This document shows positions 9,042-17,043 of a DNA stretch of 64,000 nt, in pieces (positions within the stretch are counted from its first letter, which is position 1; every line of letters begins with the position of its first letter). Source of the stretch: Cellulophaga sp. Hel_I_12 (GTDB taxonomy: Bacteria > Bacteroidota > Bacteroidia > Flavobacteriales > Flavobacteriaceae). Where the stretch lies: the NCBI RefSeq assembly GCF_000799565.1, contig NZ_JUHB01000001.1:3103501-3167500 (forward strand), in the 5' to 3' direction. Made by a program: the position numbers and the translations under genes. The notes below the pieces were generated by a model. It was not told the origin of the DNA and did not search any database. It saw only the letters and a list, made by a program, of their open reading frames with translations.

Positions 9042-10055
9042 TTAATGAATTCCTAAACTTTCATTTGTTTTAGCGATAGATTTGGCACCATCTGTTTCAA
9101 TTCCTGTAAGTGCTCTAATGGCATCAATAGTTTCGGGTATAACAATTGCTTGGTTGTCTACCACATAGGCGTAGAAAAGTTCATCCCCCACTACCTTCAG
9201 CATATCTTCCCATAGGGCTACTTCATACATATCGCCCCAAGGTCTTCCCATATCCAAAAACATTTCCTTGATAGTGTTGTTAGAAACTAGGCCTTTGTCA
9301 TATTGAATTAGCTTGATACGACTAGATGTCTTAAAAGCATTCAGCACTTCTTCTTTCGAGGCTTGTTTTTTTAACTTCACATTCCAATAGTGCATATGGC
9401 TTAAAGTTTCTGGAACTTTTACTGCGGCAGTGATGACATCCAAATCTGGGTCAACGCTTTTAGCATCAGGACCTTGGTGGCTCGGGATGTCTTTTTCAGG
9501 AACCATCGTATTCATAATACCACCTAAATGGCTTTCCCAAGGATCTGTTGCTCTTCTTAAAAGTGTACCTCTAGCATAATCCAATAAATTGGCTCTTTTT
9601 AAAGCGGTCAACGTCCTTAAAATAGAAGTGGTGTTGCAGGAAACTACACGTGTAGCATCTAGATTTAGAGCAGACTGATAATTATTTTCAGCACTAAAGG
9701 AATGGCCTGTTGTTTCGTGTTTTTCGCCTCCGTGTAAAATAAATTTGATGTTTTGCTCTTTATAAATTGCTACATTTTGAGCCGCAATCTTTTTAGGGGT
9801 ACAGTCCACAACGAGATCTGATTTTTTCAACAGGTCGTGCATATCGCCTTTTACTGAAATACCTTCGGATTTCATTCTGTCTTCTGCTTCTTGAGTTGCT
9901 GCGTAGATATCGTACTTTTTTCTCACGGCATTTTGAATGCGCCAATCGCTTATGATATCACACACGCCCGAAAGCTTCATATCGTCCTGTAGATTGATGG
10001 CATCGGCCACCCTTTTTCCGATGACTCCGTATCCTATAACTGCTATATTTTTCAT
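9042..10055 (-). CDS. Type II (archaeal-type) glyceraldehyde-3-phosphate dehydrogenase
   Basis: A 337-residue GAPDH of the archaeal family, not the common bacterial GapA. The nucleotide loop is GYGVIGKRVADAI at the N-terminus, HGGEKHE near residue 110, and the catalytic cysteine lies in VSCNTTS near residue 140; RRATDPWESHLGG and MPVEKD-like segments follow as in archaeal enzymes. Archaeal members often accept both NAD and NADP and support gluconeogenic or glycolytic flux. It stands next to the archaeal-type class I aldolase, which makes joint transfer likely. Biochemical direction cannot be read from sequence. Confidence 0.9.
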   Translation of the reverse strand: MKNIAVIGYGVIGKRVADAINLQDDMKLSGVCDIISDWRIQNAVRKKYDIYAATQEAEDRMKSEGISVKGDMHDLLKKSDLVVDCTPKKIAAQNVAIYKEQNIKFILHGGEKHETTGHSFSAENNYQSALNLDATRVVSCNTTSILRTLTALKRANLLDYARGTLLRRATDPWESHLGGIMNTMVPEKDIPSHQGPDAKSVDPDLDVITAAVKVPETLSHMHYWNVKLKKQASKEEVLNAFKTSSRIKLIQYDKGLVSNNTIKEMFLDMGRPWGDMYEVALWEDMLKVVGDELFYAYVVDNQAIVIPETIDAIRALTGIETDGAKSIAKTNESLGIH

Positions 10056-10073
10056 ATAAATTGTTTTAATTAA

Positions 10074-11429
10074 TTATGATTTGTTGTTTTTATTATTTGT
10101 ATTCTCCATTCCCATAGGCATATTGCCATCATCGTCTGTATGCGAAATCATAAAAAAACGTTCCGCAATGAGAATCAGGATAATTCCAATTGCTGCTACG
10201 ATGAGCACCATTGGATCATTCAGATATTTTATATATAGAAAGGCTGCTAGTACTGCAATGTCCATTACAATGGCTATTAACGGAATGATGGGGTTAAATT
10301 TTACCTCGTTTTTTAGGTGGCGAAAAAGCCCCCAATGGATAGCGATATCCATAATGAGGTAGAAAATAGCTCCTATAGAAGCGATTCTTGTTAAATCGAA
10401 AAGGGCAGTGAGTAAAATGGCAAGGGAAACCGTGAATATGAGCGCTGGATTTTTAAAATTACCTATCCTTTTTAAAGAGGGTACTTGTTTCATATTACTC
10501 AACATCCCCAATAAGCGCGATGCCGAAAATACACTGGCGATAACCCCTGAAAAGGTTGCTACAATAGCGATTGCTATAGTAAACCATAAGCCCCATTCCC
10601 CAAAAACAGGTTCGGCTGCTGCTGCCAAAGCATAATCTTTTGCCTTTATTATTTCAGGAATGCTTAAACCGCCTGCAACAGCAAGTGCCAAGGCTACATA
10701 AATAAGTGTGCAGATAAGAATAGAAATCACAATGGATCTTCCAAGGTTTTTGTGTGGATTTTTGATGTCTCCACCTTGATTCGTTATTGTTGTGAACCCT
10801 TTATAGGCAAGGATTGATAATGCCAATGCCGCTACAAAGCCGAACCCTTGTGGTAAAGTTTCGGTATTTTGTGGGATATAGTCTCCTGTAATATCCGCAA
10901 ATCCGGAAGCTACCAGACCTGCAATCGCAAGTAGTGCAATACCACCTACTTTAATAATTGCTGTAAAAGTGGCCGTTGCTCCAATTACTTTATTTCCTAG
11001 AATATTTATTATATAAGCTGTTACCAAAAGTAGAATACCAAGTATGGATGCATAACCAGCATAACTTTCTGGGAATAATCGAAGGGTATAAGCGCCAAAG
11101 GTTCCTGCAACCAAACTTTGTGCAACGACCATTGAAACATACATTAGTAAAGAATAGACACCGGTTGTCGTTCCAGGTCCATAGGATTTATTGAAAAACT
11201 TAACCACACCTCCAGAGGATGGAAAAGCATTTGAGAACTTTACGTAGGAATAAGAGCTGAAACCCACCACGACAGCTCCCGCAATAAAGGCAATCGGGAA
11301 CAGATCTCCTACTAACTCCGCTATTTGTCCCATTAGAACAAATATGCCAGCACCAATCATTACACCAGTTCCTAGAGATATAGACCCTATTAAGGAAAGC
11401 TTATTGTTTTTATCTGTTGTGTCTTTCAT
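10074..11429 (-). CDS. APC-family amino acid permease
   Basis: A 451-residue amino-acid/polyamine/organocation permease with about 12 membrane helices. The TM1 unwound motif GTGVMIGAGIFVLMG is clear at residues 18-32, followed by FSSYSYVKFSNAFPSSGGVV in TM2-3 and AYKGFTTITNQGGDIKNPHK in the TM6-7 loop. Substrate is not predictable. It sits between the GAPDH and NADH dehydrogenase genes with short gaps (18 and 7 nt), so it is co-transcribed. Confidence 0.9.
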   Translation of the reverse strand: MKDTTDKNNKLSLIGSISLGTGVMIGAGIFVLMGQIAELVGDLFPIAFIAGAVVVGFSSYSYVKFSNAFPSSGGVVKFFNKSYGPGTTTGVYSLLMYVSMVVAQSLVAGTFGAYTLRLFPESYAGYASILGILLLVTAYIINILGNKVIGATATFTAIIKVGGIALLAIAGLVASGFADITGDYIPQNTETLPQGFGFVAALALSILAYKGFTTITNQGGDIKNPHKNLGRSIVISILICTLIYVALALAVAGGLSIPEIIKAKDYALAAAAEPVFGEWGLWFTIAIAIVATFSGVIASVFSASRLLGMLSNMKQVPSLKRIGNFKNPALIFTVSLAILLTALFDLTRIASIGAIFYLIMDIAIHWGLFRHLKNEVKFNPIIPLIAIVMDIAVLAAFLYIKYLNDPMVLIVAAIGIILILIAERFFMISHTDDDGNMPMGMENTNNKNNKS

Positions 11430-11436
11430 TCGTAAA

Positions 11437-12792
11437 TTATTTCTTTGTGTTATTAACTGAAGGTTTTGGTTTAAAATTTCTAATAATTAGGCGGTTGCTC
11501 TTTTCATATGTGAAATAGCTTACCGCCCAATTAAAACCAACCATCAATCTATTTCTAAATCCGCTTATGGATAATAAGTGTACAACTGACCATAATAGCC
11601 AAGCGAAATAACCTGCAAATTTAAATTTGCCCAAATCAGCTACTGCTTTACGTTTCCCTACTGTAGCTAATGAACCTTTGTCTTTATATTCGAAAGGGTT
11701 CACACCCTCATCCTTAATAATTTTCAATAATATATTACCTAAATATTTACCTTGCTGAATAGCTGTTTGTGCTACTTGCGGATGCCCTTTTGGCGTTTCT
11801 TCTGTAATTACAGCCGCTATGTCGCCTATGGCAAAAATGTTTTTGTAACCTTCTACCATTAAAAATGAGTCTGTTTTTAAGCGATTGCCCCTAACCACGT
11901 GTTTTTCATCAATACCTTTTGGGAACTGTCCTTTAACACCCGCCGTCCAGATTAGGTTTTTGGCTAAAATGGTTTTTCCACTTTTTGTTGTTACTATTGA
12001 GCCGTCATAATCGCTTACCGATTCATTGAATAGTACCTTTACATCCAAGTCCTTCAAATATTTCAGAGTTTTTGTAGAGGCTTTTTCAGACATCGTACTT
12101 AACAATTCATCAATGGCCTCTATCAAATAAATGTTCATAATGGAAGAAGGATATTCAGGATAATCCTTTGGAAGAATGTATTTACAGAACTCAGCCAACG
12201 CACCAGCCATTTCTACACCAGCGGGTCCACCGCCAACGATTACAAAATTGGTCAGTGCATTACGTTCTTCATCATCACAGGTAATGGCTGCTTGTTCCAA
12301 ATTTTGCAGCATCATATGACGGATATTTAGAGAATCACGGATGTCTTTCATCCCAAGACTATGGGACTCGACATTGTCCATACCAAAAAAATTAGTTGTT
12401 GTACCCGTTGCCAATACGAGATAGTCGAAGTGAACTCTTCCTTTATTGGTTATAATGGTGTTTGTAGAAGGTTGGATTTCCTCGACTTCAGCTAAACGAA
12501 ACAATACATTTTTATAACCACTAATTTGTTTTCTGAAAGGGAATACAATACTATCAGGTTCCAAAGCACTCGTTGCCACTTGATAAAATAAGGGCTGAAA
12601 CTGGTGGAAGTTGTTTTTATCGAACAGTACCACCTGCACCTCTTTGTGTTTCAGTTTTTCAACCAACGCTAAACCTGCAAACCCACCACCTATAATAATA
12701 ACACGAGGTAAATTAGAGTCTGGAAGGCAGATTTCATCTGTTACCTTGCAAGCAGATTCTTTTGTATTATTATTTAAGTGGTTAGCGTTCAT
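11437..12792 (-). CDS. Type II NADH dehydrogenase (NDH-2 like, FAD)
   Basis: A 451-residue single-subunit NAD(P)H:quinone oxidoreductase. The FAD-binding loop is IIGGGFAGLALVEKL near residue 33, FHQFQPLFYQVAT follows as usual in NDH-2, the NADH loop is VGGGPAGVEMAGALAE near 186, and AIGDIAAV near 325 binds FAD. The C-terminal third is hydrophobic and basic, fitting membrane attachment. It feeds electrons into quinone without proton pumping, useful when complex I or Nqr is impaired. Located in the stress/glycolysis row 34 nt downstream of a Usp gene. Confidence 0.9.
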   Translation of the reverse strand: MNANHLNNNTKESACKVTDEICLPDSNLPRVIIIGGGFAGLALVEKLKHKEVQVVLFDKNNFHQFQPLFYQVATSALEPDSIVFPFRKQISGYKNVLFRLAEVEEIQPSTNTIITNKGRVHFDYLVLATGTTTNFFGMDNVESHSLGMKDIRDSLNIRHMMLQNLEQAAITCDDEERNALTNFVIVGGGPAGVEMAGALAEFCKYILPKDYPEYPSSIMNIYLIEAIDELLSTMSEKASTKTLKYLKDLDVKVLFNESVSDYDGSIVTTKSGKTILAKNLIWTAGVKGQFPKGIDEKHVVRGNRLKTDSFLMVEGYKNIFAIGDIAAVITEETPKGHPQVAQTAIQQGKYLGNILLKIIKDEGVNPFEYKDKGSLATVGKRKAVADLGKFKFAGYFAWLLWSVVHLLSISGFRNRLMVGFNWAVSYFTYEKSNRLIIRNFKPKPSVNNTKK

Positions 12793-12826
12793 ATTTAATT
12801 TTTATATCATTGGTATTAGCAATAGT

Positions 12827-13288
12827 TTACTTTGTGTCCTTGTCTTTTACAATCATTACTGAACATTTGGCGTGTGTTGCTAAATACTGTGAAACGGAAC
12901 CTAATAAAAGACGTGAAAATGCGCCTTGCCCTTGCGAACCCACTACAATCAAATCGGCATCAAAAGATTCCGCTTTTTCCAAAATTTCTTTTTTAGGAAG
13001 ACCGCTGACAACATTTGTTGTTATACGAAGTGAGCTATTTTTTTCTTTCAATACTTTACCAGCTTCGGAAACAATCTTTTTCCCTATTTTTTCAGCATTG
13101 GCTATAAATTCTTGATAATACACGTCAAGAGTTACTGTTGTGGATATGAGTTCTGGGGTTGACATCGCAGGATGTTCATAAACGTTTATTATACTAATTT
13201 CACTGCCCTGTGGTAATGGAAATTTTGCAAGTTTCTTAATGGCAACCTTGCTAAAATCCGAGCCGTCTACTGCTAATACTATTTTCAT
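12827..13288 (-). CDS. Single-domain universal stress protein
   Basis: A 153-residue Usp protein: MKIVLAVDGSDFSK at the N-terminus, and the ATP-binding loop GSQGQGAFSRLLLGSVSQYL with complete G-x2-G-x9-G-S spacing, so nucleotide binding is likely. It ends HAKCSVMIVKDKD, usual for the family. The stop-start overlap with the lycopene-cyclase-like gene (4 nt) shows coupling. It is the second Usp in this row; together with 770-1606 it frames the metabolic genes. Confidence 0.92.
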   Translation of the reverse strand: MKIVLAVDGSDFSKVAIKKLAKFPLPQGSEISIINVYEHPAMSTPELISTTVTLDVYYQEFIANAEKIGKKIVSEAGKVLKEKNSSLRITTNVVSGLPKKEILEKAESFDADLIVVGSQGQGAFSRLLLGSVSQYLATHAKCSVMIVKDKDTK

Positions 13289-13995
13289 AATTTGAATGTT
13301 TTATTTGATTTTATGAGTTTTCGCCAATAGATATGTTCATACAATCCAGACCAATACATCCCAAAAGTGAAGGCGAACATTAATTCTTCAATAGGAATGC
13401 CCAAGACAAGAATATGGGTCAGGTTGTCAAGATTCCAGTACAACTCCACATATTGAGGATAGAACGGAAGGATGCTTCCGAAATAAATGAAGTACAATAC
13501 CGTAAACAGAATTCCCCCAACCCAAATCTTTCCTTTTAAATCTGGGCGACAATAAAGAGTCGCCAATCCACCTATGAACAAAGCTATTATGCCGCAATAA
13601 ATGTGATTGAGCGACGTAAAAAGCGCCAGAAGGATGAATACAGCTGCTGGTATAAAAAGTATATAAATATGCAATCGGTGCCTGCTATGACTTCGTTCGC
13701 TATGTGGTATTTCGGCAAGTCCTCTTTTAAAAATAAGGTTGTAGAGTACAGTGCCAATTCCACCTATTGCGAAAGAGAAAATCAAACTTTCGATATCGAA
13801 GCCTGTTTTTTCGGCCAAATCAAAAAGCGAAGGTGGAAACCAATATTCTGGTACAAACAACGGTTCTGTTAAACCAAAAGGCATAGTGATTAGGCTCATT
13901 TTGAGCATTTCTTTCCTAACTCCTTTTTTGGATATATATATAACTACCCAAAGAGCAAGAATGATAAGCGACCATATGAACCAGACATACTGCAT
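13285..13995 (-). CDS. Lycopene cyclase domain-containing membrane protein
   Basis: A 236-residue membrane protein with about seven hydrophobic helices. Segments SFAIGGIGTVLYNLIF (residues ~74-90) and LGIPIEELMFAFTFGMYWSGLYEHI (~196-222) match the two halves of the CrtY/CarR-type lycopene cyclase domain, including the P-x-E-E motif seen in active members. No phytoene synthase, desaturase or other carotenoid gene is nearby, so carotene synthesis is uncertain; a related isoprenoid function is possible. It overlaps the downstream Usp gene by 4 nt. Confidence 0.7.
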   Translation of the reverse strand: MQYVWFIWSLIILALWVVIYISKKGVRKEMLKMSLITMPFGLTEPLFVPEYWFPPSLFDLAEKTGFDIESLIFSFAIGGIGTVLYNLIFKRGLAEIPHSERSHSRHRLHIYILFIPAAVFILLALFTSLNHIYCGIIALFIGGLATLYCRPDLKGKIWVGGILFTVLYFIYFGSILPFYPQYVELYWNLDNLTHILVLGIPIEELMFAFTFGMYWSGLYEHIYWRKLIKSNKTFKL

Positions 13996-14013
13996 AAATC
14001 CTAAAAGGTCTTT

Positions 14014-14292
14014 TTACTTTTTTATTTTTATTTGCGCATTATAAAAAGCGCCAATAGAAGCGCCTATAAGCCACCAAAGGATAAAAGTTTGTACGATACC
14101 CATTAACACTTCTAATAGGGGAACATCCATTCTAATGACATTGGTGGTGTCCAAGCCGTGCAATAAGCTATTGAAAAAGATGATTGTACCTTCCCGCCCT
14201 GCTGTAGCCATTACTATCATACAGCCCAAATAAATTATGGTTCCTGTAAGACCGAAGGCAAATCCGAGTTTTTTTACGTTTAAGCGATGCAT
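14014..14292 (-). CDS. DUF5676-like small membrane protein
   Basis: A 92-residue protein with two membrane helices separated by a loop (FFNSLLHGLDTTNVI) that carries a conserved-looking His-Gly-Leu-Asp. The arrangement matches small proteins called DUF5676, often found with metal-resistance or cation transport genes. Function is unknown. It is spaced 18 nt from the SHOCT gene in the same transcript. Confidence 0.7.
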   Translation of the reverse strand: MHRLNVKKLGFAFGLTGTIIYLGCMIVMATAGREGTIIFFNSLLHGLDTTNVIRMDVPLLEVLMGIVQTFILWWLIGASIGAFYNAQIKIKK

Positions 14293-14309
14293 AATTTTAT
14301 AGTTTAAGA

Positions 14310-14528
14310 TTAGTTGTCCGAGTTTAAAATTCTTTTAGATTCTTCATAGTCTTCCTTGGATATTTCGCCTTTTGCATAGCGTTTTTTAAGAATATCCAGT
14401 GGGCTGTCCTTCAATGTTTTTTGATAGGGTATATCTGCTGGGATAAAGAATATCCAAGCAAGTAAGATGACCCATATAATCCACCATATTAGGTGCATTC
14501 CTCCAAAGTGTCCGTCGTATAAATGCAT
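14310..14528 (-). CDS. SHOCT domain small membrane protein
   Basis: A 72-residue protein. A single membrane helix (residues ~10-30) is followed by a short C-terminal SHOCT helix pair: LDILKKRYAKGEISKEDYEESKRIL. SHOCT modules are thought to mediate oligomerisation or membrane association. The N-terminus is His-rich (MHLYDGHFGGMHL), which would suit weak metal binding. Neighbours are an HMA protein and DUF5676, so a role in the copper/metal cluster is inferred. Confidence 0.8.
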   Translation of the reverse strand: MHLYDGHFGGMHLIWWIIWVILLAWIFFIPADIPYQKTLKDSPLDILKKRYAKGEISKEDYEESKRILNSDN

Positions 14529-14547
14529 AGTTTTTAGGTTTTAATTG

Positions 14548-14766
14548 TTATTGATTAAGTTCTGTGATTGTATATCCATTGAGCTCATCGAGTTGCTTTT
14601 GCAAGTCGGCAACCGAAAGTGCTTCATTCATCGTGATACGTGTAGCTCCTTTTGGTGCCAGAAAAATTTCTGCCTTTTCGATATTGGGATGTTCTTCCAA
14701 AGTCTTCTTGACCCTTGCTACACATCCACCACAACTAATTCCGTTTATTTGAAATTTTTGTTTCAT
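14548..14766 (-). CDS. HMA-domain metallochaperone-like protein
   Basis: A 72-residue single heavy-metal-associated domain. The metal loop is GISCGGCVARV with Cys at residues ~11 and 14 (CGGC form). Such proteins carry Cu(I) or a similar soft metal to P-type ATPases. It has no signal peptide, so it acts in the cytoplasm. Six HMA-type proteins or domains lie in the island; this one and 49812 are free-standing. Confidence 0.9.
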   Translation of the reverse strand: MKQKFQINGISCGGCVARVKKTLEEHPNIEKAEIFLAPKGATRITMNEALSVADLQKQLDELNGYTITELNQ

Positions 14767-14778
14767 TGTATATAGTTT

Positions 14779-15036
14779 TTAGTGATGTTGATGTCCTTTG
14801 TGTTCTTCTTTTGTTTCCTGTTCAGAATGATTGTGGTCGCTATCCTGATGCTTATGATTATTGTGCCTTCCGTGTCCGTGTGAACCGTGGGGCATAAACA
14901 GATGGATGCCGAACATAAAAAGGATGAAAATAAATAGTGATGAACCACCTCCTATACCAAATGAGGGCGCTAAAAAGATGAACAATAGTGGTAGCCCACA
15001 ACCTATGACCATCCAAATCCAGTGATTGTTTTTCAT
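14779..15036 (-). CDS. Small membrane protein with His-rich tail
   Basis: An 85-residue protein. Two hydrophobic segments (residues ~7-25 and 30-48) are followed by a tail of about 37 residues packed with His (HGSHGHGRHNNHKHQ and a final HKGHQHH). The tail is probably a metal-binding or buffering arm for Cu, Zn or Ni. The layout is like small DUF2933-type proteins, but this match is uncertain. It lies between the HMA and Met-rich lipoprotein genes. Confidence 0.7.
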   Translation of the reverse strand: MKNNHWIWMVIGCGLPLLFIFLAPSFGIGGGSSLFIFILFMFGIHLFMPHGSHGHGRHNNHKHQDSDHNHSEQETKEEHKGHQHH

Positions 15037-15061
15037 TGTTTTTGTATTTAGAAGTTAAAAA

Positions 15062-15523
15062 TTAATGATGCTCGGTATGATCCTGTTTGTTTGGACTATT
15101 CATATTCTGCATATCCATTCCTTTTTCGCCCATCATCTTTGAGCAAGATTCCATACAGTCCTCGCTCATCATTCCTTTTTCGTGCATCATTTTCATCATT
15201 GTTCCCATCATTTTTCCGTCATTCATCATTTGGTTCATCATCGAATGCATCATTGTACTGTCCTTCATCATCATTTGCATTCCGTCTCCTTGCATCATAG
15301 AGCCCATCATTTTTTTGTTGCCCTGCATCATTGCCATTGTGTGTTGACTGCCGTGCATACTTTCCATAAACTCGGTCATATAATCGTGGTTCTCGGTAAT
15401 GGCATTAAACACCTCCGTACGAGTTTCAGGATTTTCCAAAAGTGCTTGAGGATCTGCTCCTTGGTTGCAACTGCTTAAGCTTAAAAGCCCGATTGTTGAT
15501 AAAACAATTAGTAATGTTTTCAT
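15062..15523 (-). CDS. Met-rich lipoprotein, probable periplasmic copper binder
   Basis: A 153-residue protein with a lipoprotein signal (LLSLSSC, lipobox Cys at ~19). The mature part is extremely Met- and His-rich, with many MM and MxxM pairs between residues 50 and 145 and a HTEHH end; two Cys occur in MSEDCMESCSKMM. This composition fits Cu(I) or Ag(I) binding outside the cytoplasm. It is the first gene of the tightly packed minus-strand row after the hairpin at 15562. No known domain is claimed. Confidence 0.8.
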   Translation of the reverse strand: MKTLLIVLSTIGLLSLSSCNQGADPQALLENPETRTEVFNAITENHDYMTEFMESMHGSQHTMAMMQGNKKMMGSMMQGDGMQMMMKDSTMMHSMMNQMMNDGKMMGTMMKMMHEKGMMSEDCMESCSKMMGEKGMDMQNMNSPNKQDHTEHH

Positions 15524-15561
15524 AATTTTCTATTTTATTGAGTTAAACATTTATTTTTATA

Positions 15562-15606
15562 AACCCATTCCCAACAATCCACAAACCGTAGTTTAGGGAA
15601 TGGGTT
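15562..15606. terminator. 11-bp perfect inverted repeat
   Basis: Arms AACCCATTCCC (15562-15572) and GGGAATGGGTT (15596-15606) pair perfectly. The 23-nt loop contains a further small AAAC/GTTT pairing. On the minus strand the right arm is followed by an AT-rich but not pure U tract, so termination of the WG-protein transcript or an attenuator ahead of the Met-rich lipoprotein gene are both possible. Confidence 0.55.
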
Positions 15607-15614
15607 ATCAGCTA

Positions 15615-15680
15615 TTAACTGTCAGATTTAAAAAGGTTTTCAATCTTCTTTAATTTCATTTCTGTCGTGAACTTTTTCAT
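15615..15680 (-). CDS. Possible 21-codon ORF downstream of WG gene
   Basis: ATG at 15680 lies 2 nt after the WG-protein stop; the peptide is MKKFTTEMKLKKIENLFKSD plus one Ser. Its KLKKIE resembles the RLKKIE end of the preceding protein, so it may be a scrap of a duplication rather than a gene. Coding status is doubtful. Confidence 0.2.
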   Translation of the reverse strand: MKKFTTEMKLKKIENLFKSDS

Positions 15681-15682
15681 TG

Positions 15683-16285
15683 TTATTCAATTTTTTTTAA
15701 ACGCCATTTCTTGTTGCTGTCTTTAATGGCCACTAAATTTTCCGAAATGAATTTAGATGTTATGGTAGGTGGATTTTTATCTTCCTTATCTTTAGGCGAT
15801 ATGTGAATGGCCAATTGAGTTAGATGGTCAATGGCTTTTCCTTGTTTATCTATAATTACTTCAAAATAATGGTAGCTAACGATGTCTTTGTTGAAAATGT
15901 CATTATAGCCTATGGTCTCTTTTTCAACTTTTAGTACCAATGCCTTATCATATTCGAAATTGGTCGCATTCAAGAATTGAGGTGTAATGACAGTTTTTCC
16001 AGTTTTATCGATATAGCCATAATACAGTATGCCATCTTTTTGATGGGCAATCAAGCATTTTTCGTTACTGAATATGGGGTAGGTTGCATTTCCTGTTTTG
16101 GTTAGCACCAAATCATTTCGAAAATCAATGATTACTTTGCCGTCTTGGTCAATAAACCCCCATTCGTTCCCTTTTTTAATGGCAGCTACTTCATTGTTAA
16201 AAGGCGAGATGTACTCTAAATTTTCTATAGTTTGTGCAATCCCTAGAAAGGGAATTAATACCAATGTGATGAGTAGTTTTTTCAT
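15683..16285 (-). CDS. WG-repeat secreted protein
   Basis: A 200-residue protein with a signal peptide (MKKLLITLVLIPFLGIAQT). Two WG-type beta repeats are visible: NEWGFIDQDGKVIIDF near residue 42 and YYGYIDKTGKTVITPQF near 87; a third, degenerate copy is VIIDKQGKAI near 143. WG repeats form beta structures of unknown ligand. It lies 70 nt downstream of the HMA-AraC regulator on the same strand and may be co-expressed with it. Confidence 0.8.
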   Translation of the reverse strand: MKKLLITLVLIPFLGIAQTIENLEYISPFNNEVAAIKKGNEWGFIDQDGKVIIDFRNDLVLTKTGNATYPIFSNEKCLIAHQKDGILYYGYIDKTGKTVITPQFLNATNFEYDKALVLKVEKETIGYNDIFNKDIVSYHYFEVIIDKQGKAIDHLTQLAIHISPKDKEDKNPPTITSKFISENLVAIKDSNKKWRLKKIE

Positions 16286-16355
16286 TTTAGTTTGATTTAT
16301 TTTGATAAAATTAACGATTGCCTTAAGCGTTTATCTGCATAACTTTCGTTGTTAT

Positions 16356-16937
16356 CTACATAATTTCATCGTAAAAATTTCTTTTCCAGTTTTCAGTATT
16401 TTTATAATCGGTCATACTCACTCCAATTACTTCTTTGAACTGTCTAGACAGATGGTTGACACTGCTGTAGTCCAATAAGTATCCTATATCTGAAAAGGAA
16501 TGTTGTTTGAGTTGAATGAGCTCTTTAACTTTCTCTATCTTTAATTTGATAAAGTACTTTTCAATGGTTGTCTGTTGATTTGCTGAAAATAATTTACTCA
16601 ATGTCTTGTATTCCCTATGAAGGCTTGATGCCAATAGTTCAGATGTTTTTACTTTGATATGTAATGGTAGCTCTTGCAATTGTTCAATTAGAATAATCTT
16701 GATTCTTTCTACGAGCATTTCTTCTTCGTTCTGCACTATTTCAAAATCATTGGCGTGAAGCACGGTTGTTACTGCATTGATAATTTCATTGTCTGTTTTA
16801 TTTGGTGCTTCTACCAACAACCTTCCCAATTCCAATGAAAGTACGGTTACTTCAAGTTCCTGTAACTCCTGCATAATTACTTTTAAGCAGCGATTACAGA
16901 CCATATTCTTAATCCAAAATTCTTTTGGTTTGCTCAT
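16356..16937 (-). CDS. HMA-like sensor domain fused to AraC HTH
   Basis: A 193-residue transcription regulator. Residues 1-70 look like a shortened HMA fold with the metal-type loop NMVCNRCLKV (Cys14, Cys17). The C-terminal ~95 residues are an AraC/XylS DNA-binding domain: helix-turn-helix regions around VKELIQLKQHSFSDIGYLLDYSS and LSRQFKEVIGVSMTDYK. A paralogue of the same architecture is at 39765. Metal sensing through the two Cys is inferred; the fusion would couple ligand binding directly to DNA binding. A 20-bp palindrome immediately upstream (16955) is a candidate autoregulatory operator. Confidence 0.85.
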   Translation of the reverse strand: MSKPKEFWIKNMVCNRCLKVIMQELQELEVTVLSLELGRLLVEAPNKTDNEIINAVTTVLHANDFEIVQNEEEMLVERIKIILIEQLQELPLHIKVKTSELLASSLHREYKTLSKLFSANQQTTIEKYFIKLKIEKVKELIQLKQHSFSDIGYLLDYSSVNHLSRQFKEVIGVSMTDYKNTENWKRNFYDEIM

Positions 16938-16954
16938 AGTATATAATGTATTGT

Positions 16955-16974
16955 CATTGAGTTTTAACTCAATG
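16955..16974. promoter_or_regulatory. Palindrome upstream of HMA-AraC gene
   Basis: Perfect inverted repeat CATTGAGTT-TT-AACTCAATG, 9-bp arms with a 2-nt centre, 17 nt upstream of the regulator's ATG. The position and symmetry suit an operator for a dimeric repressor or activator. No binding protein is proven. Confidence 0.45.
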
Positions 16975-17043
16975 GTTTGAAAGGTTAAGACCTAACAAGG
17001 TTAATGGTGTATGGTATTGTTGGGAATAGAGTACAACAAATGT

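Noticed and set aside
15087..15478. Plus-strand Ile-, Phe- or His-rich frames opposite the Met-rich lipoprotein
   Set aside because: They are antisense shadows of repeated ATG codons; the minus-strand lipoprotein has signal peptide and operon context.
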